Positions 1 to 7,618 of a stretch of DNA of 64,000 nt are shown piece after piece. The stretch spans positions 2,887,001 to 2,951,000 of the forward strand of contig NZ_CP041743.1 in the NCBI RefSeq assembly GCF_007556815.1, given 5' to 3'. A program made the translations under genes and the position numbers. Below the pieces are notes generated by a model, which had not been told where the DNA came from, did not search any database, and was given only the letters and a program-made list of their open reading frames with translations. The stretch is from Paraburkholderia megapolitana. Its GTDB lineage: Bacteria; Pseudomonadota; Gammaproteobacteria; Burkholderiales; Burkholderiaceae. The stretch's first letter is position 1, and each line of letters opens with the position of its first letter.

Positions 1-242
1 AAGCGCCGGTCTGGCCGCACAACTTCCACTTCGGCCTCGAAGTCGACACACTGGAAAACGTCCAGACGCTCTATCAGGAATTCCTCGAAAGTGGGGTGCA
101 GATGGAAACAGCTGTCTTCAACAACACGCGCGGCTCGCGATTTTTCTGTCGCGCACCGGGTGGCGTGCTGATCGAGATCAACACGCGTGAAGACATGCAG
201 CAGGACAAGTGGCAGAAGCTCTTTCAGGAAGAAACGCAATGA
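1..242 (+). CDS. VOC (glyoxalase-fold) family protein, C-terminal part
   Basis: The open frame enters from the left edge and stops at TGA 240-242, so only about 79 C-terminal residues are visible. They contain HFGLEV near the start and FFCRAPGGVLIEINTR near the end, the beta-strand pattern and terminal metal-ligand Glu strand typical of the vicinal oxygen chelate fold (glyoxalase, extradiol dioxygenase, bleomycin resistance). The substrate cannot be read from this fragment. The stop overlaps the ATG of the next gene (ATGA), so the two are translationally coupled and probably belong to one catabolic operon that continues to the left. Confidence 0.75.
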   Translation, partial: APVWPHNFHFGLEVDTLENVQTLYQEFLESGVQMETAVFNNTRGSRFFCRAPGGVLIEINTREDMQQDKWQKLFQEETQ

Positions 243-976
243 ATCAGGCTATTCGCACCGCTATCGTGACGGGTGCATCCAAAGGCATCGGTGCCGCGAT
301 CGCGAGGCGGCTCGCTGCGGATGGCTTTGCGACCATCGTCAACTACGCAACGAGTTCGGCGGAGGCTGACGAAGTCGTCGCGTCGATCCGGTCGGCCGGC
401 GGAGCAGCGATCGCAGTCCACGCCGACGTATCCGATGCCGCGGCGATGCGCGCCCTCTTCGACGTGGCAGAAAACGAGTTTGGGCCCGTGGACGTGCTCG
501 TCAACAACGCCGGCATCAGCAAGGTCTCGCCGCTAGCCGAAGTCAGCGACGAAGACTTCCAGCATCAGATTGCGGTCAATCTCACGGGGAGTTTCAACGG
601 CATGCGCGAAGGCGCAAAACGTGTGCGCAACGGTGGCCGCATCGTCAATATGTCGACGAGCATCATCGGTGCGTATCTGCCCAATGTGGCCGTTTATGCG
701 GCCACCAAGGCCGCTGTGGAAGCGCTGACCCACGTGCTCGCCAAAGAACTCGGCGCCCGCGGCGTCACCGTGAATGCGGTCGCACCGGGGCCGGTCGCGA
801 CAGAGCTGTTTCTAACCGGTCGATCCGAAGAAGTGATCCGGCGCGCGATTGCGGATATTCCGCTCGGCCGTCTGGGCCAGCCCGACGATATCGCCCAGAT
901 CGTCTCGTTCCTGGCGAGCGCAGGGAGCGGTTGGGTCAATGGGCAGGTCGTGAAGGCGAATGGCGGGCGCAACTAG
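239..976 (+). CDS. SDR family NAD(P)-dependent oxidoreductase
   Basis: A 245-residue classical short-chain dehydrogenase/reductase. Visible are the TGASKGIG nucleotide-binding loop (residues 11-18), NNAG (89-92), the catalytic Ser around 139-141 and YAATK with Tyr153 and Lys157, then the C-terminal GWVNGQ strand. Length and motifs match FabG-like or glucose-1-dehydrogenase-like SDRs; the substrate is not predictable. I chose the ATG at 239 because it overlaps the upstream VOC stop as ATGA; an in-frame ATG at 209 would add ten unconserved residues. It probably acts with the VOC protein in a small cytoplasmic catabolic pathway. Confidence 0.9.
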   Translation: MNQAIRTAIVTGASKGIGAAIARRLAADGFATIVNYATSSAEADEVVASIRSAGGAAIAVHADVSDAAAMRALFDVAENEFGPVDVLVNNAGISKVSPLAEVSDEDFQHQIAVNLTGSFNGMREGAKRVRNGGRIVNMSTSIIGAYLPNVAVYAATKAAVEALTHVLAKELGARGVTVNAVAPGPVATELFLTGRSEEVIRRAIADIPLGRLGQPDDIAQIVSFLASAGSGWVNGQVVKANGGRN

Positions 977-1108
977 ATGCGAAGGCCGGCTGCGATGAGC
1001 GGGTATTGCACGAAGCGGCCGGCCCAACATCCGTTCTCGACAAAACGGGAATGATGGTTACCGGCCGATGCAAAAAGAATATGCACCTTCGTGGTCCAGC
1101 AGGCGTGG

Positions 1109-1840
1109 TCAGGTGCCCGTTTGCGATTCGCTGGTTTCAGCAGTTTCGGACTTGCCGCTGACCGCTTCAGTTTCTTTAGCGGCCTCTTGATTGACGTCTT
1201 GAGCGGCTTCTTTACTATCGGCTGCGTCTTTAGGATCCTTGCGCGCCGGTCTCGCGGCGCGCCCGTTCTTCAGGGCCAGCGCACGCACTGCATCGGAGCG
1301 CGTGACCTGCCCCGCTTCCTTGCCTTCGAGATCCACCCGCATCGTGCCTTCGACCATGCATGCCCAGTAGCGGCTGCCGCGGCACCACGTCCGGAGTGCG
1401 TCGCGCAAGCCTGTTTCGTCGACCGACAACTCCTGCGCGTGCGCCAGCAGATCCTCGAAAATACCGACCTTCAGCGGCACCTTCGGCGCGGGGTTCTTCG
1501 GGAACGCGAGCGGGAAACGCTTCTGCAAGCGGGCGAACGTCAGTACCACCGGATCGACCGGTTTGGACTTCGCAGCCGGCGCCGGGCGCGGTGCGCGCGG
1601 CGGTTTAGCCGACGGCCGGGTTGACGGTTCGGAAGACGGTTTAGCCGACGGCCGGGCTGACTGCCCGGTTGACTGCTCAGTTGTTCGCTCGGCTGTTCGA
1701 TCAGTTGCCCGTTTGTCGGACGGCTTGGACGACGGCTTCGCCGACCGTTGTGCCGCCTTCTGCGCTGACTTTTCTGCCGACTTTTGTGCCGCCTGCTTCG
1801 TCAGTTGCGCCTTCAGCGCGGCCAGTTGTTCAAAGCCCAT
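1109..1840 (-). CDS. ProQ/FinO-domain RNA-binding protein
   Basis: A 243-residue protein in three parts. Residues 1-95 are a low-complexity Lys/Ala/Ser/Pro arm with an early Ala/Lys helix. Residues about 97-195 are a ProQ/FinO fold (FARLQKRFPLAF, LKVGIFEDLL, LRDALRTWCRGSRYWACM, MRVDLEG). Residues 196-243 are an acidic Ser/Thr tail. Members of the family bind structured RNA and act as chaperones or small-RNA partners. The arm contains two perfect 20-bp direct repeats (1601-1620 and 1637-1656) that encode repeated SAKPSS/TRPSAKP-type units. I chose the ATG at 1840 because it follows a TATAGATT box and an AGGGCG ribosome site; an upstream in-frame ATG adds unlikely sequence. It converges on the SDR and is not obviously in an operon with hipBA. 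Confidence 0.85.
   Translation of the reverse strand: MGFEQLAALKAQLTKQAAQKSAEKSAQKAAQRSAKPSSKPSDKRATDRTAERTTEQSTGQSARPSAKPSSEPSTRPSAKPPRAPRPAPAAKSKPVDPVVLTFARLQKRFPLAFPKNPAPKVPLKVGIFEDLLAHAQELSVDETGLRDALRTWCRGSRYWACMVEGTMRVDLEGKEAGQVTRSDAVRALALKNGRAARPARKDPKDAADSKEAAQDVNQEAAKETEAVSGKSETAETSESQTGT
1601..1656. repeat. Two 20-bp direct repeats inside the ProQ-type gene
   Basis: The same 20 bases occur at 1601-1620 and 1637-1656, offset by 36 bp (12 codons), so the repeat preserves the reading frame. They code for part of the basic, proline-rich arm. Expansion or contraction by slippage would change arm length without a frameshift. Confidence 0.8.
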
Positions 1841-1969
1841 AACGCCCTGCCAATCTATAAAAGCCTCAATTGTACTCGCGACGCCGGCTACTCCGTGCGA
1901 TACGCAATAGGCGGTGGGAACCGGTACGCGCCGGCATCGGCACGCCACCCGCCGACACGCATGATCCGC

Positions 1970-3304
1970 TCAAACTTCGGGCATCCCGGCGAGCCGTTTA
2001 GCCGACTCCTGCAGGCCGCCGAGAATACGGTCCGCCACTCTCCGCGGAAAGCTTTCAGGCAGCGCTGACGAGACGCTTTCAATCACCGTCGGCGTCGCTT
2101 CGAGCAAGCGCTCGATGATCGGCTCCGCGTTCGGACCGTAGTAGCAAAGCGGCGCCATCGCGTTGAAATGGCGGCGCATCACGTTGCGCATCAGGTAATG
2201 CCGGTTCTTGCCCGCGACGGCCATCGCGAGCTTCGCCTTATGCCAGGACCACTGGTTCGCGCCGCTGCCTTCCACGGGCCAGATCGACATCACATCGTAG
2301 AGCGGCGTCATCCGGAAGCGGCCGCCGGGCAGCAGATGCAGGCTGAAATTCTTCGCGTGACCGTCCGGCGCCGCGAGCATCCAGAACAGAATCTGCGCGG
2401 CGAGCAAGGTCTCGATGTCGGTGCGTGCCTCAGTCGACTGGCGCAAGATCGCGGCGATATCACGCATGCCGGGGCCGCCGTCCGCTTCGTACTTCAGGTG
2501 CGGCGCGATACCGAGCACCTGACAGAAATCCTCCTGCGGCAACCGCAGCAGACGCTGCCTGCGTGGATGCAGGATGCGGTCGAAGCGCGTCACCGACAGC
2601 ACCTTGTGCGCACCGAACCGCAGAATCTCGCTGTCCGGCACAGGCAGTCCGTAAGCGCGCAAAATTGCCAGACACAACCACTCGTTTTCAACCGACGTAC
2701 TCAGATCGGCCCGCTTGTTGCCAACCAGACCGAGTGGCAGCTTGAGGATATGCGTCGTGGGTGTCGCGCCATGCGGGCGCATCCACCGCCCCTTGTGAAA
2801 CAGGAGCGCGGTCTTTTCCTGGGCGCCGGCGATCGAGATGCGAAAATCGTCGTCGTCCCCCGCACCGATGGCCGGGCCGGTCGTTTCATCGAGCAGGCGA
2901 GCAATGTCCGCGTCCGACAGCGGTGTGCCTTCGATGCGCTCGACATTCTCCGGTGCCTGGTCCTCGTCCAGCAATTGCACCGCCCCGACGCAATCGCGAC
3001 CGATTGCCTGCAACAGGTCGAAGGCCTCGACGGTTTCGGTTTTGAAACGTGCGGCGAGCCGGCGGCGGATCGCCTGGCTGTCGGGCAACAGATTGTCGAA
3101 GTAGTTGCGCACGCGGTCGCCCTTGAGCAGCGTGTCGCCGAGACCGAACGGCAACGACAGCGAAAGCGGCCGCCCCTCGGCGGAAACCTTCCACGCGGCT
3201 TCGTAGTGCAGTTCCATGTCGCCGCGCGTCGGAATACGCCATGTGCCGACATGCTGGCCATTGGCCCAGATCGATAGTGCTCGTGAGCGGGATTTGCGAC
3301 CCAT
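1970..3304 (-). CDS. hipA: HipA-type serine/threonine kinase toxin
   Basis: A 444-residue HipA kinase. After the N-terminal subdomain comes SIAGAQEKTALL (157-168), equivalent to the E. coli HipA loop that carries the autophosphorylated serine (Ser157 here). The catalytic Asp314 lies in DGHAKN and the metal-binding Asp337 in YDVMS. All key residues are present, so it should be active. HipA of E. coli phosphorylates glutamyl-tRNA synthetase and causes persistence; the target here is unknown. The ATG at 3304 lies 2 bp past the hipB stop. A GTG at 3310 would instead make a GTGA overlap with that stop, and both are plausible. It is co-transcribed with the antitoxin and controlled by the operator array upstream. 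Confidence 0.93.
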   Translation of the reverse strand: MGRKSRSRALSIWANGQHVGTWRIPTRGDMELHYEAAWKVSAEGRPLSLSLPFGLGDTLLKGDRVRNYFDNLLPDSQAIRRRLAARFKTETVEAFDLLQAIGRDCVGAVQLLDEDQAPENVERIEGTPLSDADIARLLDETTGPAIGAGDDDDFRISIAGAQEKTALLFHKGRWMRPHGATPTTHILKLPLGLVGNKRADLSTSVENEWLCLAILRAYGLPVPDSEILRFGAHKVLSVTRFDRILHPRRQRLLRLPQEDFCQVLGIAPHLKYEADGGPGMRDIAAILRQSTEARTDIETLLAAQILFWMLAAPDGHAKNFSLHLLPGGRFRMTPLYDVMSIWPVEGSGANQWSWHKAKLAMAVAGKNRHYLMRNVMRRHFNAMAPLCYYGPNAEPIIERLLEATPTVIESVSSALPESFPRRVADRILGGLQESAKRLAGMPEV

Positions 3305-3306
3305 GA

Positions 3307-3561
3307 TCACCACTGCGCCTGGGCGCTACCAACGCTGCCCTCGTCTTTCGATTGCACGCACAGCTCGAGGTCGTAGAGTGCCGTCAACGCGAGCATCTGG
3401 TTCAGCGTAATCGTGGCCGTACTGGTCGTTTCGAGCAGCGAGAGCCGCGGTTGCCCGATGCCGACCCGCGACGCCGCTTCGGCCTGGGTAAGCCCTAGCG
3501 CCTTTCTTGCCGACGAAAGAATTTCGCCCAGTTGCGCCGGCGTGCTGACAATGAGTTTCAT
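3307..3561 (-). CDS. hipB: HipB-type Xre antitoxin and autorepressor
   Basis: An 84-residue helix-turn-helix protein. The segment LTQAEAASRVGIGQPRLSLLE (about 24-44) is a Xre/Cro HTH, followed by the ITLNQMLALTALYDLEL strand-helix typical of HipB. The family neutralises HipA and represses the operon. I chose the ATG at 3561: longer in-frame extension runs through the AT-rich operator region and would encode non-conserved sequence. A promoter and four matching palindromes lie immediately upstream, as expected for an autoregulated antitoxin. Confidence 0.92.
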   Translation of the reverse strand: MKLIVSTPAQLGEILSSARKALGLTQAEAASRVGIGQPRLSLLETTSTATITLNQMLALTALYDLELCVQSKDEGSVGSAQAQW

Positions 3562-3567
3562 GGTCGA

Positions 3568-3662
3568 TATTCCGCTAACGAATATTCGCACTATATTCTT
3601 AACAGGAATAAAATACAAATATTCATTTGGAGAATAATTTGCAAATATTCGTTTGAGGAATA
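3568..3662. promoter_or_regulatory. Four HipB-type operators, TATTC-N7-GAATA, every 26 bp
   Basis: Perfect TATTC-N7-GAATA dyads occur at 3568-3584, 3594-3610, 3620-3636 and 3646-3662. Start-to-start spacing is exactly 26 bp each time. E. coli HipB binds four TATCC-N8-GGATA operators, so the layout matches with a changed half-site and a 7-bp spacer. The second operator sits inside the hipB promoter spacer, and its first base is the last but one base of the -10 box. Confidence 0.85.
3590..3618 (-). promoter_or_regulatory. Sigma-70 promoter of hipBA
   Basis: On the minus strand, TTGTAT (3618-3613), a 17-bp spacer and TATAGT (3595-3590) make a good sigma-70 promoter. Predicted transcription starts near 3583, giving a leader of about 20 bases to the hipB ATG. 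The -35 falls between operators 2 and 3, and the -10 abuts operator 2, so bound HipB would exclude polymerase. Confidence 0.7.
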
Positions 3663-3707
3663 TTTTGCCCGGGTTCAGTATGCAACACGGTTTGCAACTG
3701 ACATAGT

Positions 3708-3749
3708 TGTATTCAGATATTTCTGTCTTGACAGAAATATCTGAATACA
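3708..3749. promoter_or_regulatory. Perfect 20-bp inverted repeat over the promoter of the epimerase operon
   Basis: Bases 3708-3727 and 3730-3749 are exact reverse complements separated by TT. On the plus strand a consensus TTGACA (3728-3733), a 16-bp spacer and TAAAAT (3750-3755) form a strong promoter whose spacer is filled by the right arm. The element therefore looks like a repressor operator rather than a terminator. Its outer ends carry TATTC and GAATA, the same half-sites as the hipB operators, but 33 bp apart between their first bases. Confidence 0.75.
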
Positions 3750-3788
3750 TAAAATACCAATTGTGAACAAACAACAAGGATGCGCGCG

Positions 3789-5315
3789 ATGAGTCCAACC
3801 GGCAGCCCCCTCCATAGCCTCGTGCTCACCCTGCTCGTCGTGCAGGGTTTGATGGGCGCATTCGACACCGTCTGGCACCACGAATTGCGCTGCGCATTGC
3901 CGCAGCAGCGCGGTGCGGCGCCGGAATTGCGCCTGCATGCAATTCGCGCCGCCCTCTACGGTGTGCTGTTCATCGGCCTTGCCTGGTTTGTCTGGGGTGG
4001 CCTGTGGCTGATTCCGCTCTGGAGCCTCGTCGCGATCGAAATACTGCTGACGCTGCGCGACTTTGTCGTCGAAGACGAAACCCGCAGCCTGCCCGCCAGC
4101 GAGCGCGTCACACACACGCTGCTCGCCATTAACGGCGGGGTGATCTTCGGTCTGCTGGCCTGGCACTCGCAGATCTGGTGGCATCTACCTTCGGGCTTGC
4201 ACCCCGACGTGCACGGATGGCGCAGCTGGGCGCTCAGCGTGCTCGCTGTCGGCGTGTGGATCTCCGCGCTTCGCGATGCGCTGGCAAGCCGTGCGCTTGC
4301 GGCTCGTCATGCGCGAGCCGACGCCACGCCGCACTTCGATTTCGCCGGCCCGCCGGCGGACCGCCGCGCTCAATCGTTCCTGCTGACCGGCGCAACCGGC
4401 TTCATCGGCGAGGCGCTGGTCCGCGCACTACTCGCAGATGGACATCGCGTCACGATCTGGGCGCGCAAACCGCGTCACGCAGCGCTGCAATTCGACGGCC
4501 GGGTGGCCTGCGTCGGCTCGCTCGCCGAACTCGACGCGGCCACCCGCTTCGACGTCGTGATCAACCTGGCAGGCGCTCCCATCCTCGGGCCGCGCTGGAG
4601 CGCGGCACGCAAGCGCGGCCTGATGGAGAGCCGCACCGGTACCACCCGCGCGCTGACGGCATGGCTCGCGCTGGCTACGCATCGGCCGCGCTTGCTGATC
4701 AACGGTTCTGCCGTCGGCTACTACGGCACGCAGCCCGACGACGACCTGAGTGCGCGCACCGAAACGAGCCTTCCGCAAGCAGTGTTCACCTCGCAACTGT
4801 GCTACGAATGGGAACGCGAAGCGCAAGCGGTCAAGGCACTCGGCATTCCGCTCGCGATCCTGCGCCTCGGCGTGGTGTACGGCTATCGCGGCGCCCTGCC
4901 TTCGCTGCTGATTCCGGTGCGGCTCGGCATCGGCGGTCCGATGGGCAGCGGCCGCCAGGCACAAAGCTGGATTCATCTCGACGATGTTCTCGGTGTTATC
5001 GCGTGGCTGTGCAGGAACGCCGAAGCGGAAACTGCCGAGCCGGTTGCAATCTACAACCTGGTGGCGCCCGAAACACCGACTCAGGTCAGCCTGGTGCGCG
5101 CCGCCGCACGCCTCCTGCGCCGCCCCACGTGGCTGCCGACACCCGCCTGGCCGTTGCGCGTCATGCTCGGCGAACAGGCGACGCTGCTGCTCGATGGCCT
5201 GCGCGCGGTGCCGGCCCGCTTGCAGAAGGAAGGCTACGTCTTCCGTTTTCCGACGCTGCAACTCGCACTCGAAGATCTGCTTGGTCAACCGAAGGGACAT
5301 CATGAACGCCACTAG
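3789..5315 (+). CDS. TIGR01777-type NAD-dependent epimerase fused to an N-terminal membrane domain
   Basis: A 508-residue protein. Residues 1-165 hold about five hydrophobic segments (roughly 9-29, 55-75, 76-95, 110-128, 145-163). The rest is a Rossmann domain starting with LLTGATGFIG (198-207), then INLAGAPI, LINGSAVGYYG and the C-terminal FPTLQLALEDLL, which is the TIGR01777/DUF1731 (YfcH/SulA-like) pattern. Stand-alone family members are about 300 residues, so the membrane part is an extra module. I chose the ATG at 3789 because AAGGA (3776-3780) sits 8 bp upstream; an ATG at 3780 would overlap that site. The last 14 bases overlap the next gene. The function of the family is unknown; membrane-anchored redox chemistry is an inference. 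Confidence 0.85.
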   Translation: MSPTGSPLHSLVLTLLVVQGLMGAFDTVWHHELRCALPQQRGAAPELRLHAIRAALYGVLFIGLAWFVWGGLWLIPLWSLVAIEILLTLRDFVVEDETRSLPASERVTHTLLAINGGVIFGLLAWHSQIWWHLPSGLHPDVHGWRSWALSVLAVGVWISALRDALASRALAARHARADATPHFDFAGPPADRRAQSFLLTGATGFIGEALVRALLADGHRVTIWARKPRHAALQFDGRVACVGSLAELDAATRFDVVINLAGAPILGPRWSAARKRGLMESRTGTTRALTAWLALATHRPRLLINGSAVGYYGTQPDDDLSARTETSLPQAVFTSQLCYEWEREAQAVKALGIPLAILRLGVVYGYRGALPSLLIPVRLGIGGPMGSGRQAQSWIHLDDVLGVIAWLCRNAEAETAEPVAIYNLVAPETPTQVSLVRAAARLLRRPTWLPTPAWPLRVMLGEQATLLLDGLRAVPARLQKEGYVFRFPTLQLALEDLLGQPKGHHERH

Positions 5316-5895
5316 CCTCACGCTCGCCCAACAAACCCACGATTCGTCCGGCCTGTACGAAACGATCCTGGGGCCCACCTTCGCCCGCATGCCGCCGGTT
5401 TTGCAACGCGTGCATTGTGCGTCCGGTGTTCGTCTGAAGGGAACGCTGCGGGTTCGCTGGAGTGCGTCGCCCTGGCTGCGTACGTTGTTGCGCTTTTCGG
5501 CGCTGCCACGTCGTTCGGATGCAGCGCCCTGCGAAGTCGCGATTACGCCGCAAGCCGGCAGCGAGCGCTGGCAGCGCAACATCGGTGGCAAGCGGCTTGT
5601 CAGCCGGCTGGGCAACGCTCGCAGTTCGCTCGTGATAGAGCGCATGGGACTGCTGGTGCTGCATCTGGAAACCTCGCTCGATGCGTCTGGGCGGATACGT
5701 CAGGTCAGTCGTCGCGTTACGCTGGCCGGCATGCCGTTGCCGGGCTTGCGTGTTTTCGCCATCGAACGCGCCATCGACAGTGAACGCTTTCGCTGCGATG
5801 TCCGCATCCGGGTTGCCCGCCTCGGTTATCTGCTGCGTTACGACGGCATACTCGCGATCGACGAACGCGATCTTTCTCCGGAGTATTCATCGTGA
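5302..5895 (+). CDS. DUF4166-domain protein
   Basis: A 197-residue protein with LYETILGPTFARMPPVLQRVH (about 17-37) and ERWQRNIGGKRLVSRL, which resemble DUF4166. This domain is often found beside or fused to saccharopine-dehydrogenase-like or epimerase proteins. No catalytic residues are known. It overlaps the epimerase by 14 bp and the following gene by GTGA, so all three are translated as a unit. No signal peptide or membrane segment is evident. The assignment rests on motif resemblance only. Confidence 0.7.
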   Translation: MNATSLTLAQQTHDSSGLYETILGPTFARMPPVLQRVHCASGVRLKGTLRVRWSASPWLRTLLRFSALPRRSDAAPCEVAITPQAGSERWQRNIGGKRLVSRLGNARSSLVIERMGLLVLHLETSLDASGRIRQVSRRVTLAGMPLPGLRVFAIERAIDSERFRCDVRIRVARLGYLLRYDGILAIDERDLSPEYSS

Positions 5896-6329
5896 ACGAT
5901 CTGCTACGCCGTTACACGGCTCCAGCATGGATGACCCTAGCGCTGCGGCTCGCCGCGCTCTACAACCTCGCCTATGCAGTCGCGCTCAGCCTATGGCCCG
6001 CACAGATCTTCAACTGGCTCGCGATGCCGGCCACTCCGGACGCAATCGTCCGCTGCATCGGCATGATGGTCGGCGTCTATGCGCTCGCTTACTGGATCGC
6101 CGCGCAGGATCTGTTGCGTTACTGGCCGCTGGTCGTCGTGGGCCTCGTCGGCAAGACGCTGGGCCCCGCGGGGTTCTTCTATGGCGCGCTGACGGGCGTG
6201 TTCGAATGGAGAAGCGGCTGGTTCGTGGCATTCAGCGACCTCGCGTGGTGGGTTCCATTCTGGGCGATGACGCTGTTCGCGCTGAAGCATCGCGACACGT
6301 GGACGAACGCACAACCAGTCACAACGTGA
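5892..6329 (+). CDS. Small integral membrane protein of the epimerase operon
   Basis: A 145-residue protein that starts with GTG in a GTGA overlap with the DUF4166 gene. Four hydrophobic stretches (about 14-38, 51-70, 78-98, 113-132) indicate a four-helix inner-membrane protein similar in size to DoxX-like proteins. I do not recognise a family with certainty. Coupling to a membrane-anchored epimerase and DUF4166 suggests the three form one complex or pathway at the membrane. Confidence 0.75.
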   Translation: MNDLLRRYTAPAWMTLALRLAALYNLAYAVALSLWPAQIFNWLAMPATPDAIVRCIGMMVGVYALAYWIAAQDLLRYWPLVVVGLVGKTLGPAGFFYGALTGVFEWRSGWFVAFSDLAWWVPFWAMTLFALKHRDTWTNAQPVTT

Positions 6330-6336
6330 TACTGGC

Positions 6337-6360
6337 GGCCGAAGCCGCTGCGCTTCGGCC
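6337..6360. terminator. Hairpin between convergent genes
   Basis: A 9-bp perfect stem (6337-6345 with 6352-6360) and a 6-base loop lie 7 bp after the membrane-protein stop and before the acdS stop. There is no T-tract, so it may need a factor or act only as a 3-prime stabiliser, but its place between convergent ends fits termination in both directions. Confidence 0.6.
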
Positions 6361-6413
6361 ATCGTGTGATGAACCGAAGCGTTCAATCCGCAACCGACTA
6401 GCGCTACTTAACC

Positions 6414-7430
6414 TTAACCGTCGCGGAAAATGAAGCTATACGCGCTCAATGCCGGCACACCGCCAAGATGCGCATACAGCACCTTCGATCCCTCCGGAAA
6501 TTCACCGCGGCGCACCTTGTCGATCATTCCGTGCATCGACTTTCCTTCGTAGACGGGATCGGTCAATACGCCTTCGAAGCGTGCGCAAAGCCGGATCGCC
6601 TCGAGCGTCCCTTCACTCGGCAAACCGTACTCGGGGCCGCCGTAACGAACGTCGAGCACCACATCCTGCGCCACGATGTCGCGACCCAGATCGACCTGTT
6701 CCGCGGTGTTGCGCGCGATACGCAGAATCTGTTCGCGCGTCTGCTCGGGTTTCGCGGAGGCGTCGATACCGATCACGCGGTCCGCGCGTCCATCCGCGGC
6801 AAAGCCGACCACCATGCCGGCCTGCGTGCTGCCCGTCACCGAGCACACGACGATATAGTCGAAACGGAACCCCAGTTCCGCCTCCTGCTGCCGCACTTCT
6901 TCGGCAAAACCGACGAAGCCGAGACCGCCCAGCGGATGATCCGAGCAACCGGCCGGAATCGCATACGGCTTGCCGCCCGCATCGCGCACACTCTGCAGCG
7001 CCTCTTCCCAGCTCTTGCGAAACCCGATGTCGAAGCCGTCCGGCACGAGCCGCACGTCGGCACCCATGATGCGCGACATCTGGATATTGCCGACCCGGTC
7101 GTACACCGCGTCCGAATAGTTGACCCAGTTCTCCTGCACGAGCACGCATTTCATGCCGAGATGCGCGGCGACTGCCGCGACCTGGCGGGTCTGGTTCGAC
7201 TGGATGCCGCCTATCGACACCAGCGTGTCGCATCCCTGCGCGAGTGCTTCAGGAATCAGGTATTCGAGCTTGCGCGTCTTGTTGCCGCCGAACGCGAGGC
7301 CGCTGTTGCAATCCTCGCGCTTCGCATAGAGCTGTACTTTGCCGCCCAGATGTTCGGATAGCCGGGGCAGCGGCTGGATCGGCGTCGGACCGAAAGTCAG
7401 CGGATAGCGGGAGAAGCGTTTCAGGTTCAT
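6414..7430 (-). CDS. acdS: 1-aminocyclopropane-1-carboxylate deaminase
   Basis: A 338-residue PLP enzyme that cleaves ACC, the plant ethylene precursor, to 2-oxobutanoate and ammonia in the cytoplasm. All diagnostic residues align without gaps: Lys51 (PLP, in GGNKTRK), Ser78 (IQSNQ), Tyr294, Glu295 and Leu322. Glu295 and Leu322 separate true ACC deaminases from D-cysteine desulfhydrases. The exact family length supports the ATG at 7430. The divergent Lrp-type gene acdR is the expected activator. The enzyme lowers ethylene in plant roots and is a hallmark of plant-associated Burkholderiaceae. Confidence 0.98.
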   Translation of the reverse strand: MNLKRFSRYPLTFGPTPIQPLPRLSEHLGGKVQLYAKREDCNSGLAFGGNKTRKLEYLIPEALAQGCDTLVSIGGIQSNQTRQVAAVAAHLGMKCVLVQENWVNYSDAVYDRVGNIQMSRIMGADVRLVPDGFDIGFRKSWEEALQSVRDAGGKPYAIPAGCSDHPLGGLGFVGFAEEVRQQEAELGFRFDYIVVCSVTGSTQAGMVVGFAADGRADRVIGIDASAKPEQTREQILRIARNTAEQVDLGRDIVAQDVVLDVRYGGPEYGLPSEGTLEAIRLCARFEGVLTDPVYEGKSMHGMIDKVRRGEFPEGSKVLYAHLGGVPALSAYSFIFRDG

Positions 7431-7559
7431 GGGAAGCCTCGGGTTCGTCGATGGGCGCGGGACGGGATGATCAAGCGCACGCGTGTGGTGCAGGTGTCGC
7501 CGCGATCGATACATGGTAGGAAATTGCTGGCAAAATGAGCTTGCGAATTTAATGTGCCA

Positions 7560-7576
7560 TACCGATTTTTTCGGTA
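7560..7576. promoter_or_regulatory. Inverted repeat in the acdS-acdR intergenic region
   Basis: TACCGA (7560-7565), five T, TCGGTA (7571-7576) is a perfect dyad lying 42 bp before the acdR start and 129 bp before acdS. It could be part of an AcdR (Lrp) site controlling the divergent pair. The surrounding 7431-7618 is AT-richer than the genes, as expected for promoters; I could not define -10/-35 boxes with confidence. Confidence 0.45.
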
Positions 7577-7618
7577 CTCATCAGTCGGGATAGTTTCTAA
7601 AATTTTTCAAAGGCCACC

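Noticed and set aside
1601..1656. Possible CRISPR or mobile repeat
   Set aside because: Only two copies, in frame within a protein-coding low-complexity arm.
3708..3749. Reading the 20-bp inverted repeat as a terminator
   Set aside because: It lies between divergent genes and inside a promoter, and no T-tract follows.
3780..3788. Upstream ATG for the TIGR01777 epimerase
   Set aside because: It overlaps the AAGGA ribosome site, which is properly spaced only for the ATG at 3789.
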